A DNA stretch of 64,000 nt, taken from the NCBI RefSeq assembly GCF_002795245.1, contig NZ_PGVG01000003.1:1-64000 (forward strand), given 5' to 3'. The notes beneath the pieces were generated by a model, which had not been told where the DNA came from, ran no database searches, and saw only the letters and a program-made list of their open reading frames with translations. Below are positions 28,284 through 38,502 of this stretch, one piece after another. Position 1 is the first letter of the stretch. Every line of letters begins with the position of its first letter. Position numbers and translations under genes: made by a program. The stretch is from Bradyrhizobium forestalis (GTDB lineage Bacteria; Pseudomonadota; Alphaproteobacteria; Rhizobiales; Xanthobacteraceae).

Positions 28284-28434
28284 CCCTTCTCCCCTTGTGG
28301 GAGAAGGTGGCGCGAAGCGCCGGATGAGGGGTTATCTCCGCGAAGCAATCTCTATCGCGTTTGCGGAGAGAGACCCCTCACCCGTCTCGCCGCTTCGCGG
28401 CGATCCACCCTCTCCCACAAGGGGAGAGGGGAAA
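28284..28434. repeat. Long intergenic inverted repeat
   Basis: CCCTTCTCCCCTTGTGGGAGAAGG at the left is mirrored by CCCTCTCCCACAAGGGGAGAGGG at the right. GATGAGGGGT pairs with ACCCCTCACC, and each arm holds a GCGAAGCGC or CGCTTCGCGG hairpin. The whole 150-base element folds on itself. It fills the gap between the convergent fructokinase and LysR genes and may act as a bidirectional terminator. A shorter member with the same core is at 36403-36425. Confidence 0.8.
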
Positions 28435-28445
28435 ACTCCCTCGCG

Positions 28446-29339
28446 TCATATCCGCGCGACGGCCTTTTCGGCGCATTTGAGGAAGGTTCCGATCAGCGGA
28501 CTTTGGGAGTCCCGCCGCCAACAGACTGCGATGTCGAGGGAGTCGTTGACGTCACGCAGGGGTCTGAACACGATCCCGCGTGGCGCGCCGAGCTGTGCGC
28601 AGGCCGGCAGGATGGCGAGACCTTCGCCGGCCAGAACCAGGCTCATCGCCGAATGCACCGTCTCCACCCGGCTGGCGATCGGCATCACCACCTGGTGCCG
28701 ACGCAATAAGGGGACGACGGCGGAGGAGGCGGGCCCATGGTCCGGATGCGGCAGTGCGATCAGCGGACGGCCCTGCAGCCGGGCCATCGGCACGGAGCTC
28801 AGGCGGGCGAGCGGCGAGCGGATCGGCATGGCCAGCATGAAGGGCTGCGCACCGATCCGCGCCACCTGGATTTCGGGATGGTTGATTGCAGGCATGCACA
28901 GCGCGACCGTGACGCTGCGGTCGAGCACCCGGGCCTCGCGCGTCGAGGCGCTGAGCTCGGCGAAGCCGAGGTCGACGCCGGGAACCGCGCGGCGCAGTTC
29001 GGGGATGAGCCGCGGCAGCATCGCATTCGCCAGCACGAACATGTAACCCACCGAGAGCCGCCCGCGCCGTCCCGAAGCAACCGCGCGCGCGGCTTCGGCG
29101 CCGTCAGCCGCAAGGGCGAGCGCTTCGCTGGCGCGCGCCAGCAGCGCCTGGCCGGCCTCGGTCAGGTCCATGCCGCGCGTGCCGCGGCGGAACAGCGGCG
29201 CGCCGATCTCGGCCTCGAGCTTGCGGATCTGGACCGAGAGCGGCGGCTGCGCCATCCGGAGCCGCTCGGCGGCCTTGCCGATGCTGCGCGCCTCGGCGAC
29301 GGCGACGAAATAGCGGAGCCGGCGAAGATCCATTGGCAT
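28446..29339 (-). CDS. LysR-family transcriptional regulator
   Basis: This is a 297-residue regulator with the LysR helix-turn-helix at residues 1-60 (LRRLRYFVAVAEARSIGKAAERLRMAQPPLSVQIRKLE, given here in part). It is followed by an effector-binding domain in two lobes (GRLSVGYMF near residue 93). The start codon gives MPMDL; the internal ATG at 29333 is an alternative. It is divergent from the amidase gene with a 118-base intergenic region, so it most likely controls the amidase and peptide-type transporter operon. The effector is unknown. Confidence 0.88.
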   Translation of the reverse strand: MPMDLRRLRYFVAVAEARSIGKAAERLRMAQPPLSVQIRKLEAEIGAPLFRRGTRGMDLTEAGQALLARASEALALAADGAEAARAVASGRRGRLSVGYMFVLANAMLPRLIPELRRAVPGVDLGFAELSASTREARVLDRSVTVALCMPAINHPEIQVARIGAQPFMLAMPIRSPLARLSSVPMARLQGRPLIALPHPDHGPASSAVVPLLRRHQVVMPIASRVETVHSAMSLVLAGEGLAILPACAQLGAPRGIVFRPLRDVNDSLDIAVCWRRDSQSPLIGTFLKCAEKAVARI

Positions 29340-29457
29340 ACCGAGAGTGTATGGGTTTGCGACTAAAATCGTATTGGACGGCGAGTTAACAAAACTGTCA
29401 TTCTCGCTGTCAATGTCTTCGGGCCAATGGCGGCCCGCTTCGGAGCGTGATGTGACG

Positions 29458-30879
29458 ATGAACGGCGATCCCTGTCTCTTGTCCGCAGCCGAGCTGCGCG
29501 GTCTCATCGCGGCAAAGCGGATTTCGCCAGTCGAGCTCACCCGCGCCGTGCTCGCCCGCGCCGAGGCGCTCCAGCCGGAATTGAATTGCTTCATCACTCT
29601 GTGCGGCGATGAGGCGATCGCAGCGGCGCGCGAAGCCGAGCGCAAGGTGATGGCCGGCGAACCGCTTGGCCTGCTGCACGGCATCCCCGTCACCGTCAAG
29701 GACATCGTCAATACCAAGGGCGTCAAGACCACCTTCGGCGCCGTTCCTTACAAGGACAATGTGCCGACCGAGGATGCCGTCGCCGTCGCACGGTTGCGCA
29801 GTGAAGGTGCGATCCTGATCGGCAAGACCACGACACCAGAGTTCGGCAGCAAGTGCCTCACCGATTCACCCCTGTTCGGTCGTACCCGCAATGCGTGGGA
29901 CGCCTGCCGTTCCTCCGGCGGCTCCAGCGGCGGGGCGGCGGTGGCGGTGGCGAGCGGCATTGCGCCGCTGGCGATTGCGACCGACGGCGGCGGCTCGACC
30001 CGTATTCCCGCCGCCTGCAACGGCGTGGTCGGCCTGAAGCAGAGCAATGGCGTGATCCCGCACAGCCAGGCGCTGGATGCGTTCGGCAATCAGACCTACG
30101 TCACGCCGACCACCCGCACCGTGGCCGATACGGCGCTGATGATGCAGGCGATGGCTGGAGAGGATCCTTGCGATCCCTGGTCGATCGGCGTGCCCGTGCC
30201 TGACTTCATCGGCACCGCTGCCCCGCGCGGCGATCTGCGCGGGCTGAGGATCCTGTACTGCCTGACGCCGCCGGGCCGTCCGGTCTCCGCGGAAGTCGCC
30301 GCCAATTTCAAGGCGAGTCTCGACCGGCTGGCCGGGTTAGGGGCCGAGCTCGAGGAATTCTCCGGCGATGGTTTCGACATCGAGCCGATCTGGCGCGCCA
30401 TCAACCACACGGTCTGGCGCACGCGCTTTGCAAAGCTCGCGACTGAACACAAGAACGGGCTGAGCGAGGCCTTCCTCAAGCAGCTTGCGCTCGCCAGCGA
30501 AGTCAGCGGCGTCGATTATCAGGAGGCGATGTTCGCGCGCACCGCGCTGTTCCGTCGCGTGCAATTGCTGCTTGCGCGTGGGCACTTTTTGGCGATGCCG
30601 ACCCTGACGCGCACCGCGCTGCCGATCAGCCAAGACCTGTTCGGCAGCATCGAGATCGACGGTGGGCATTACGACAGCGTCCGGCCGCACTGGTTCCCCT
30701 GGACCATGCCCTCCAACATGACCGGCCATCCCGCGATCAGCCTTCCCTCCGGCTTTGCCCGCGACGGCCTGCCGATCGGGCTTCAGCTCGTCGGCCGCTT
30801 CCGCAGCGACGCGGAATTGCTGCGCGTGAGCGCATTGTTCGAGGCTTCAAGCGATCTTCTGTCCCGCTGGCCGGCTTGA
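29458..30879 (+). CDS. Amidase (amidase-signature family)
   Basis: This is a 473-residue hydrolase of the amidase-signature family, which cleaves amide bonds with a Ser-cisSer-Lys triad. The lysine is in PVTVKDIVNT (about residue 81). The glycine/serine-rich signature RSSGGSSGGAAVAVASG is at 151-167, and the nucleophile lies in ATDGGGSTRIPAACNG (about Ser180). The frame is open back to 29347, but the ATG at 29458, after GAGCGTGATGTG, begins the family homology. It heads a cluster with a Dpp-type transporter, so it may hydrolyse imported amides. Confidence 0.86.
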   Translation: MNGDPCLLSAAELRGLIAAKRISPVELTRAVLARAEALQPELNCFITLCGDEAIAAAREAERKVMAGEPLGLLHGIPVTVKDIVNTKGVKTTFGAVPYKDNVPTEDAVAVARLRSEGAILIGKTTTPEFGSKCLTDSPLFGRTRNAWDACRSSGGSSGGAAVAVASGIAPLAIATDGGGSTRIPAACNGVVGLKQSNGVIPHSQALDAFGNQTYVTPTTRTVADTALMMQAMAGEDPCDPWSIGVPVPDFIGTAAPRGDLRGLRILYCLTPPGRPVSAEVAANFKASLDRLAGLGAELEEFSGDGFDIEPIWRAINHTVWRTRFAKLATEHKNGLSEAFLKQLALASEVSGVDYQEAMFARTALFRRVQLLLARGHFLAMPTLTRTALPISQDLFGSIEIDGGHYDSVRPHWFPWTMPSNMTGHPAISLPSGFARDGLPIGLQLVGRFRSDAELLRVSALFEASSDLLSRWPA

Positions 30880-30978
30880 GGAGATGGGCATGCCGCAAGG
30901 GGCGTGTGTGCAAAGGACTTGCCTCCGGCGTCCAGACATGTTGATCGTGCCACGGGTGAGCCCTGAAGCCGAGCACGC

Positions 30979-31929
30979 ATGAGCGTCTTTGTCCTCCGAC
31001 GTCTGTTGACCTTGCTGGCGACGCTGGTCGGCGCATCGCTGATCATCTTCCTGGTGCTCGATGCTCTTCCCGGCAATGCCGCGCAGATGCTGATGGGAGC
31101 CGACGCCTCGCCGGACGCTGTCCGCGCGCTCACCGTCAAGCTCGGGCTCGACCAGCCGCTGGCGGTTCGCTATCTGCAATGGATCAAGGGGCTCGTCGTC
31201 GGCGATCTCGGCAACTCCTATGTCTACGGCACCCCGGTCGCCAGCCTGATCGCGGAGCGGCTGGTGCTGACCATTCCGCTCGCGATCATGGCGATGACGA
31301 TCACGGTGACGCTGGCGCTCTCCGCCGGCATCTACACCGCCGCCAACCACAACAAGCTTGGCGACGTCGGCGTGATGTCGCTGACCCAGGTCGGCATCGC
31401 GCTGCCAAATTTCTGGTTCGCGATCCTCCTGGTGCTGCTGTTCGCGGTGCGGCTGCAATGGCTCTCGGCCGGCGGCTTCGCCGGCTGGGAGGATGGCATC
31501 TGGCTCGGCGTCAAGTCGCTGCTGCTGCCGGCGATCTCGCTCGCGGTGGTGCAGGCCGCGATCCTCGCGCGCGTCACGCGATCGGCCGTGCTCGAAGTGC
31601 TGCGCGAGGACTTCGTCCGCACCGCCCGCGCAAAGGGCCTCGGCAAGCGCGAGGTACTGTGGAGCCACGTGCTGCGCAACGCCATGATCCCCGTGATGAC
31701 GGTGATGGGGCTGCAATTCGCCAATCTGCTCGCCGGCACCATCGTGATCGAGAACGTGTTCTACCTGCCCGGCCTCGGCCGGCTGATCTTCCAGTCGATC
31801 GCCAACCGCGACCTCATCGTGGTGCGCAACTGCGTGATGCTGCTCGCTGCCATGGTCGTCATCGTCAACTTCGTGGTCGATGTGCTCTACGCCTTCATCG
31901 ATCCCCGTATCAAGGTTCACGACCTGTGA
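30979..31929 (+). CDS. Dipeptide/oligopeptide-type ABC transporter permease, DppB-like
   Basis: This is a membrane subunit of 316 residues with an N-terminal helix (VLRRLLTLLATLVGASLIIF), a large periplasmic loop including GLDQPLAVRYLQWIKGLV, and further helices. The cytoplasmic EAA loop is VLREDFVRTARAKGLGKREVLWSHVLRNAMIPV in part. This is the DppB/OppB type. It overlaps the next permease by four bases (GTGA). Substrates of this family include peptides, but also glutathione, opines and other amides. Confidence 0.9.
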   Translation: MSVFVLRRLLTLLATLVGASLIIFLVLDALPGNAAQMLMGADASPDAVRALTVKLGLDQPLAVRYLQWIKGLVVGDLGNSYVYGTPVASLIAERLVLTIPLAIMAMTITVTLALSAGIYTAANHNKLGDVGVMSLTQVGIALPNFWFAILLVLLFAVRLQWLSAGGFAGWEDGIWLGVKSLLLPAISLAVVQAAILARVTRSAVLEVLREDFVRTARAKGLGKREVLWSHVLRNAMIPVMTVMGLQFANLLAGTIVIENVFYLPGLGRLIFQSIANRDLIVVRNCVMLLAAMVVIVNFVVDVLYAFIDPRIKVHDL

Positions 31930-32813
31930 GCGAGCCCCTCACCATCGATGCGCCGCTCGCAACACGCCCGCTGCCGGCCCGCACCTTCTGGCGCCGCGCG
32001 CTGCGCCACCGCAGTTTCGTCCTGGGCGGTGTTCTCAGTCTCCTTGTGCTCGCCTCCGCGCTGCTGTCGCTGGTGTGGACGCCGTGGTCGCCGTACGAGA
32101 TCGACATCGCATCGAAGCTCCGGCCGCCCTCGGCGGCGCATTGGCTCGGCACGGATTCCTTCGGCCGCGACATCGTCTCGCTGCTGCTCGCCGGCGCCCG
32201 CTCGACCATCATGGTCGGTGTCATCGCCGTCAGCATCGGTCTCACCTTCGGCGTCACGCTGGGCCTGATCGCCTCGGCGCGGCGCGGCTGGACGGAGGAG
32301 ATCATCATGCGCTTTTCCGACTTCACTTTCGCCTTTCCGGCGGTGCTGTCCGCGATCATGCTCGCGGCGGCGGTGGGGCCGGGCATGGTGACCTCGATCG
32401 TCGCAATCGGCATCTTCCAGATCCCGACGCTGACGCGGCTGACGCGCGGCTCCGCCAATGCGATCTGGGCGCGCGAATTCGTGCTGGCCGCGCGCGCGGC
32501 GGGCAAGGGGCGCTTCCGCATCACCATCGAGCACGTGCTGCCGAATATCCTGTCGATCCTGATCGTGCAGGTCACCATCCAGTTCGCGCTCGCCATCCTC
32601 GCCGAGGCCGCCCTGTCCTATCTCGGCCTCGGCACGCAGCCGCCGCAGCCGTCCTGGGGCCGCATGCTGAACGATGCGCAGACGCTGCTGTTCCAGTCGC
32701 CGATGCTCGCGGTCTATCCGGGCGCTGCGATCGCCATCGCGGTGCTCGGTCTCAATCTTCTTGGTGACGGATTGCGCGACTTGCTCGATCCCAGACTGGC
32801 GCGGGAGCGGTGA
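31926..32813 (+). CDS. Dipeptide/oligopeptide-type ABC transporter permease, DppC-like
   Basis: This is a second membrane subunit of 295 residues in the DppC/OppC class. It has an N-terminal cytoplasmic segment with FWRRALRHRSF and then a helix. LGTDSFGRDIVSLLLAGARST is the family hallmark near residue 75, and the EAA loop AREFVLAARAAGKGRFRITIEHVLPN is near 190. The GTG at 31926 overlaps the previous stop. The frame is open upstream only because it shadows the DppB gene. Confidence 0.9.
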   Translation: MSEPLTIDAPLATRPLPARTFWRRALRHRSFVLGGVLSLLVLASALLSLVWTPWSPYEIDIASKLRPPSAAHWLGTDSFGRDIVSLLLAGARSTIMVGVIAVSIGLTFGVTLGLIASARRGWTEEIIMRFSDFTFAFPAVLSAIMLAAAVGPGMVTSIVAIGIFQIPTLTRLTRGSANAIWAREFVLAARAAGKGRFRITIEHVLPNILSILIVQVTIQFALAILAEAALSYLGLGTQPPQPSWGRMLNDAQTLLFQSPMLAVYPGAAIAIAVLGLNLLGDGLRDLLDPRLARER

Positions 32814-32815
32814 CG

Positions 32816-33825
32816 ATGGCTGATCCCGCAACCATGCCGCTGATCGAGGTCGCCAATCTCGGCGTCCGCCTCAACACCAGCCGCGGGCCGGCCCAGGCGG
32901 TGCGCGGCGTCAGCTTCGCCCTCAAGCGGGGCGAGACGCTCGGGCTCGTCGGCGAATCCGGCTGCGGCAAGTCGGTCACGGCGTTGTCGCTGATGGGCTT
33001 GTTGCCGGACAGCGCGGGCGTGACCGGCAGCATCAAGCTCGATGGCAACGAGCTCGTCGGGCTCTCGGATGCCGAATACTGCCGCCTGCGTGGCAACCGC
33101 ATCAGCATGATCTTCCAGGAGCCGATGACCGCACTCAACCCGATGCACACGATCGGCAATCAGGTCGCCGAGCCGCTGCGCCGTCACAAGAAATACTCGG
33201 CGGCGCAGGCGCGCAAAGAGGCGATCGCCTTGCTCGACCGCGTCGGACTGCCCGACCCCGCGCGTCGCGTCGACGCCTATCCGCACCAGTTCTCCGGCGG
33301 CCAGCGCCAGCGCATCACCATCGCGATGGCGCTCGCCTGCGAGCCGGACCTCTTGATCGCGGACGAGCCGACCACCGCGCTCGACGTCACCATCCAGGGC
33401 CAGATCCTCGACCTCATCGCCGATCTCGTCGAGGAGCGCGGCATGTCGATGATCCTGATCTCGCACGATCTCGGCGTCATCGCCGAGAACGTGCAGCGCA
33501 TGATGGTGATGTATGGCGGCACCGTCGTCGAGAGCGGGCCGACCGACGAGGTGTTCCGTCGCATGGGCCATCCCTACACGCAGGGCCTGTTCCGCGCCCG
33601 GCCGAAGCTCGGCGCGCGCAAGGGAACGCGGCTGAAGACGATCTCGGGCACGGTGCCTGAGCTCGCCGATCTGCCTTCCGGTTGCACCTTCTCCGATCGC
33701 TGTCCGCTCGTGATCGATCAATGTCGCGCCGCGCTGCCGCCGATGGTGAATGTCGGTCCCGGCCATTTCGTGCGATGCATCCGAACGGATGTCTCGATGG
33801 CCGAACGCGTCGGAGCGCTGAGCGC

Positions 33826-33829
<4 letters not shown>
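32816..33829 (+). CDS. Dipeptide/oligopeptide-type ABC transporter ATPase, DppD-like
   Basis: This is an ATPase of 337 residues. Its motifs are Walker A GESGCGKSV, Q-loop IFQEPMTALNP, signature FSGGQRQRITIAMA, Walker B LLIADEPTTALD and switch His in ILISHDLG. The C-terminal oligopeptide-transporter domain has the cysteine cluster GCTFSDRCPLVIDQC, a candidate iron-sulfur site known in this family. A GTG at 32810 overlapping the permease stop is an alternative start; the ATG at 32816 is used. Confidence 0.9.
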
Positions 33830-34830
<1,001 letters not shown>

Positions 34831-34885
34831 TGTCCGGACCAGGATTGGCGTAGGCTGAAGACAACAGCAGGCCGGGGAGTTACGC

Positions 34886-36382
34886 ATGTTCAGGAAACTA
34901 TCGATCGTCGCATTTGTTGCTGCGCTCGTCGCGGCGCCTTTGCCGGTGCTGGCGCAGGGCAAGAAGGACAGCGTCGTCATGGCGATGGCGCTGGAGCCGC
35001 CGGGGCTCGATCCCACCAATGCCGCCGCGGCCGCGATCGCCGAGGTCACGCTCTACAACATCTATGAGACGCTGACCAAGATCAACGAGGACGGCTCGGT
35101 CTCGCCGCTGCTGGCCGAGAGCTGGACCGCTTCGCCCGATCTGAAGACCTATACGTTCAAGCTGCGCAAGGGCGTCAAATTCCACAATGGCGAGCCGTTC
35201 AATTCCGCCGCGGTGAAGTTCTCGTTCGAGCGCAACGCCGCGCCGACCAGCACGAACAAGGACAAGAGCCTGTACCAGGCGTTCGAGAAGGTCGAGGCGC
35301 CCGACGCCGACACCGTCGTGATCACCGTGAAATATGGCGAGCCGAACCTGCCGTTCCTGCTCGGGCAGGCAGGCGGCTCGATCGTCGAGCCGAAGAGCGC
35401 GGCCACCAATGTCACGCAGCCGGTCGGCACCGGGCCTTATCAGCTTGGCGCCTGGGCCAAGGGCTCCTCGATCACGCTGACCAAATGGGCCGACTACCGC
35501 AACGCTTCCGCGGTCAAGCTGTCGAAGGTGACCATCCGCTTCATCTCGGATCCGGCGGCGCAGACCGCCGCGCTGCTCTCGGGCGACGTCGATGCGTTCC
35601 CGCGCGTCTCGGCGCAGCGCACCATCGCGCAGTTCAAGGCCGATCCGCGCTTCACGGTGCTGGTCGGCGGCTCCCGGGCCAAGACCATCGTCGCGATCAA
35701 CCACCGCAAGAAGCCGCTGGACGACGTCCGCGTCCGCCGCGCCATCCTTGCCGCGATCGACCGCAAGGCCATGATCGACGGCGCCGTCGACGGCTTCGGC
35801 ACGCCGATCGGCAGCTTCTACGTGCCGGGCGCACTCGGCTATGTCGAGACCACCGGCATCAACCCCTACGACCCCGAGAAGGCCAAGAAGCTGCTCACTG
35901 AAGCCGGCATCACCACGCCGCTCGAATTGTCGCTGAAGCTGCCGCCGCCATCCTATGCGCGGCAGGGCGGCGAGATCGCCGCAGCCCAGCTCGCCAAGGT
36001 CGGCATCGTCGCCAAAATCGAGAACGTCGAATGGGCGCAATGGCTGTCGCAGGTGTTCGCCGGCAATGGTCCACACAATTTCGATCTGACCATCGTCAGC
36101 CATGTCGAGCCGTTCGACCTCGTCAAGATCACCGAGCCGGACTACTACCTCGGTTACAACAACGAGAAGTTCAATGCGCTCTACAAGCAGATCGTCTCGA
36201 CGCCGGACGAGGCCGCCCGCGCCAAGCTGCTCGGCGACGCCCAGCGCATGCTCGCGACCGATGCCGTCTCCGCCTACCTGTACCAGCCGCAACTCATCAC
36301 CATCACCAGCAAGAAGCTGAAGGGCGTCTGGAAGGACGTTCCGCAATACGAGAACGATTTCTCGACGTGGCATTGGGAGTAG
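34886..36382 (+). CDS. Dipeptide/oligopeptide-type ABC transporter substrate-binding protein
   Basis: This is a periplasmic binding protein of 498 residues in extracellular solute-binding family 5. The signal peptide is MFRKLSIVAFVAALVAAPL with cleavage after VLAQ. Family landmarks are LDPTNAAAAAIAEVTLYNIYET in part, PLLAESWTASPDLKTYTFKLRKGVKFHNGEPF in part, and the later AILAAIDRKAMIDGA. It lies 55 bases after the ATPases, completing a five-part importer. The ligand cannot be deduced. Flanking amidases suggest a small amide or peptide-like compound. Confidence 0.9.
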   Translation: MFRKLSIVAFVAALVAAPLPVLAQGKKDSVVMAMALEPPGLDPTNAAAAAIAEVTLYNIYETLTKINEDGSVSPLLAESWTASPDLKTYTFKLRKGVKFHNGEPFNSAAVKFSFERNAAPTSTNKDKSLYQAFEKVEAPDADTVVITVKYGEPNLPFLLGQAGGSIVEPKSAATNVTQPVGTGPYQLGAWAKGSSITLTKWADYRNASAVKLSKVTIRFISDPAAQTAALLSGDVDAFPRVSAQRTIAQFKADPRFTVLVGGSRAKTIVAINHRKKPLDDVRVRRAILAAIDRKAMIDGAVDGFGTPIGSFYVPGALGYVETTGINPYDPEKAKKLLTEAGITTPLELSLKLPPPSYARQGGEIAAAQLAKVGIVAKIENVEWAQWLSQVFAGNGPHNFDLTIVSHVEPFDLVKITEPDYYLGYNNEKFNALYKQIVSTPDEAARAKLLGDAQRMLATDAVSAYLYQPQLITITSKKLKGVWKDVPQYENDFSTWHWE

Positions 36383-36402
36383 GGGCGGCGTCCGTTGCTG
36401 TG

Positions 36403-36425
36403 CCCTCTCCCCTTGCGGGAGAGGG
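36403..36425. terminator. Hairpin after the peptide-type transporter operon
   Basis: CCCTCTCCC - CTTGC - GGGAGAGGG is a perfect 9-bp stem with a 5-base loop, 20 bases after the binding-protein stop. It shares its core with the long repeat at 28284-28434, so it may be a short member of that repeat family used as a terminator. No strong T run follows at once. Confidence 0.55.
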
Positions 36426-36581
36426 CCGCTGCAAACAAAAAATGGAAAAACAACCCCATGCACAGTAGCCGGGCGTAGTCATTTCAATGGCTTGCGCGTC
36501 GCGCGATTGATGGTCGGGGCGATGCGCCGAGACGTTGACCCGTCGGGCAAAACACTGGCATGATGCCATCGTCGCGGTCTC

Positions 36582-38258
36582 ATGGTCAGAGACGCGCCGT
36601 CAGGCGAGGCAGCCGTGCAGAAGCCATCCCGCCGCGATGCCGGCACCGCGGCGGCGGCCGTCAGCGCCGAGGCGCCGATCTCTCTAGAGCTCGATCATGC
36701 GTCGATGAGCGATATCGCTCATGCCTTGGCCGGTGGGCGCGTTACTGCCACAGCGCTGGTCAAAGCCTATCTCGCGCGCATTGAGGACTACGACCGCGAT
36801 GGGCCCAAGCTCAACGCGGTGCGCGCGCTCAATCCCGATGCGCTTGCGATCGCGGGCAAGCTCGACAGCACCAAGCCCTCGGCCGAGCGGCCGCTGGCGG
36901 GCATCCCGATCCTGGTGAAGGACAACATCGCGACGGGCGACGAGCAGCCGACCACGGCGGGCTCGCTTGCGCTGGAAGGCGCGCACGCGCGGGCCGACGC
37001 CACAATCGTCAAGCTGTTGCGGCACGCCGGCGCGGTGATCCTCGGCAAGGCCAACCTGACCGAGTTTTCCAACATGCTCGCGATCGACATGCCCCACGGC
37101 TACTCGTCGCTGGGCGGGCAGGTGAAGAACCCCTACGCGCCGGCGCTGGTCGACGATCACGGCTTCCCGCTCGTAACCTCCGGGGGCTCGAGCGCGGGTT
37201 CGGCGGTCGCGGTGGCGGCCGGCCTGTGTGCGGCCTCGATCGGCACGGAGACCTCGGGCTCGCTGCTGTTCCCCGCCAGCCAGAATGGCCTCGTCACCGT
37301 GAAGCCGACGGTCGGGCTGATCAGCCGTGCCGGCATCGTGCCGATCGCGCACAGCCAGGACACTGCAGGACCGATGACGCGCACCGTGCGCGACGCGGCC
37401 ATGCTGCTGAATGTGCTGGCGGCGAAGGACCCGCTCGACCCAGTGACGGAGCGGCAGCGACGGCCGGTCGATTTCACCGCCGGCCTCACGCGCGATGCCA
37501 TGAAGGGCGTGCGCATCGGCGTTCCGAGCGACCCGGCCGACCCGCTGAACGATTGCTATTACGGCAAGCTGCGACCCGACTGGATCAAGCTGATGACTGA
37601 GGCGATCGAGGTGCTGGAAGATTTGGGCGCAGTCATCGTGCGCGCCAGCATGCCGACGCTTGGCTGGATCGGCGGGCCAGGCACGACCATGGCCGTGCTG
37701 AACCGCAATCCGCTGAGCGAGCACAAAGGCACTGTCGCAAGACCGCCGGTCGTCTTCATCTACGAGCTGAAGCGCGATCTCGACCTCTACCTGAGGGACT
37801 GGGCAACCGACACCGAGATCAGAAGCATCGCCGATATCGTGGCTTTCAACGAGGCGCATGCGGACAGGGCGCTGCGTTTCGGCCAGGATCACTTCCTCGC
37901 CGCGAGCATGACCAGAGGCGATTTGAGCGAGCGCGAATACAAGTCGGCGCGTGCGATGGATCTGCTCTCCGCCAAGACGCGCGGCATGGACGCCTACATG
38001 AACCAGCACAAGCTTGATGCGGTGCTGTTCGCCGGCGCCATGGGCGCCTCGATCGCCGCCAAGGCGGGCTATCCCAGCGTCATGGTGCCCGGGGGTCTCA
38101 TCGCGGGGACGACCGACGGCAAGGACACGCCCGACTATCCGCTCGGCGTCACCTTCGCAGGCCGCGCCTGGAGCGAGCACATGCTGCTGCGTCTCGCCTA
38201 CGCCTATGAGCAGGCCTCCGACATGCGCAAGCCGCCGCCGGGGTGGCCCGGGCTTTAG
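36582..38258 (+). CDS. Amidase (amidase-signature family), second copy in the locus
   Basis: This is a 558-residue amidase-signature enzyme, longer than the amidase at 29458 and clearly a different subfamily. The catalytic lysine is in ILVKDNIAT (about Lys113), the cis-serine in VTSGGSSAGSAVAVAAG (about 200-216) and the nucleophile in TETSGSLLFPASQNG (about Ser227). The first 35 residues are alanine-rich and are not a convincing signal peptide. It is separated from the transporter by 199 bases and a hairpin, so it may have its own promoter. Confidence 0.84.
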   Translation: MVRDAPSGEAAVQKPSRRDAGTAAAAVSAEAPISLELDHASMSDIAHALAGGRVTATALVKAYLARIEDYDRDGPKLNAVRALNPDALAIAGKLDSTKPSAERPLAGIPILVKDNIATGDEQPTTAGSLALEGAHARADATIVKLLRHAGAVILGKANLTEFSNMLAIDMPHGYSSLGGQVKNPYAPALVDDHGFPLVTSGGSSAGSAVAVAAGLCAASIGTETSGSLLFPASQNGLVTVKPTVGLISRAGIVPIAHSQDTAGPMTRTVRDAAMLLNVLAAKDPLDPVTERQRRPVDFTAGLTRDAMKGVRIGVPSDPADPLNDCYYGKLRPDWIKLMTEAIEVLEDLGAVIVRASMPTLGWIGGPGTTMAVLNRNPLSEHKGTVARPPVVFIYELKRDLDLYLRDWATDTEIRSIADIVAFNEAHADRALRFGQDHFLAASMTRGDLSEREYKSARAMDLLSAKTRGMDAYMNQHKLDAVLFAGAMGASIAAKAGYPSVMVPGGLIAGTTDGKDTPDYPLGVTFAGRAWSEHMLLRLAYAYEQASDMRKPPPGWPGL

Positions 38259-38502
38259 GCTTCACAGCTCGCATGCTTGTCTGTGCGGATGGCATACACT
38301 GGCAAATCGGATGTCTGCTTTCACGGCTAAAGCGGACACACGGTCCTGCCCGCGGGAGGTCGCCTTGTGAGCCGACGCGGGCCAGCCAACCCGTCCTTTC
38401 CCACCTTGAAGGTTATTGGCCCGTTAGGGAGATTTTCAACTTTCGAGGCATCGACCGGGCCGGTTCGAGACGCGCGCCACGCCTTCTGATACACCTAATG
38501 GA
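38259..38502. other. Intergenic stretch with a degenerate palindrome
   Basis: No gene is seen. An imperfect inverted repeat, ATGTCTGCTTT - CACGGCT - AAAGCGGACAC (38311-38339, two mismatches), looks like a worn copy of a dispersed repeat. Base composition drops here compared with the operon to the left, marking the start of a less GC-rich accessory stretch. Confidence 0.45.

Noticed and set aside
28284..28434. Possible CRISPR array because of repeated GC-rich blocks
   Set aside because: The blocks are inverted, not direct, repeats with no evenly spaced unique spacers. They form one large hairpin element. No CRISPR array is seen in the window.
31179..31925. Upstream extension of the DppC-like reading frame
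   Set aside because: The frame is open but the sequence codes for the DppB-like permease in another phase. The GTG at 31926 gives the right family N-terminus.
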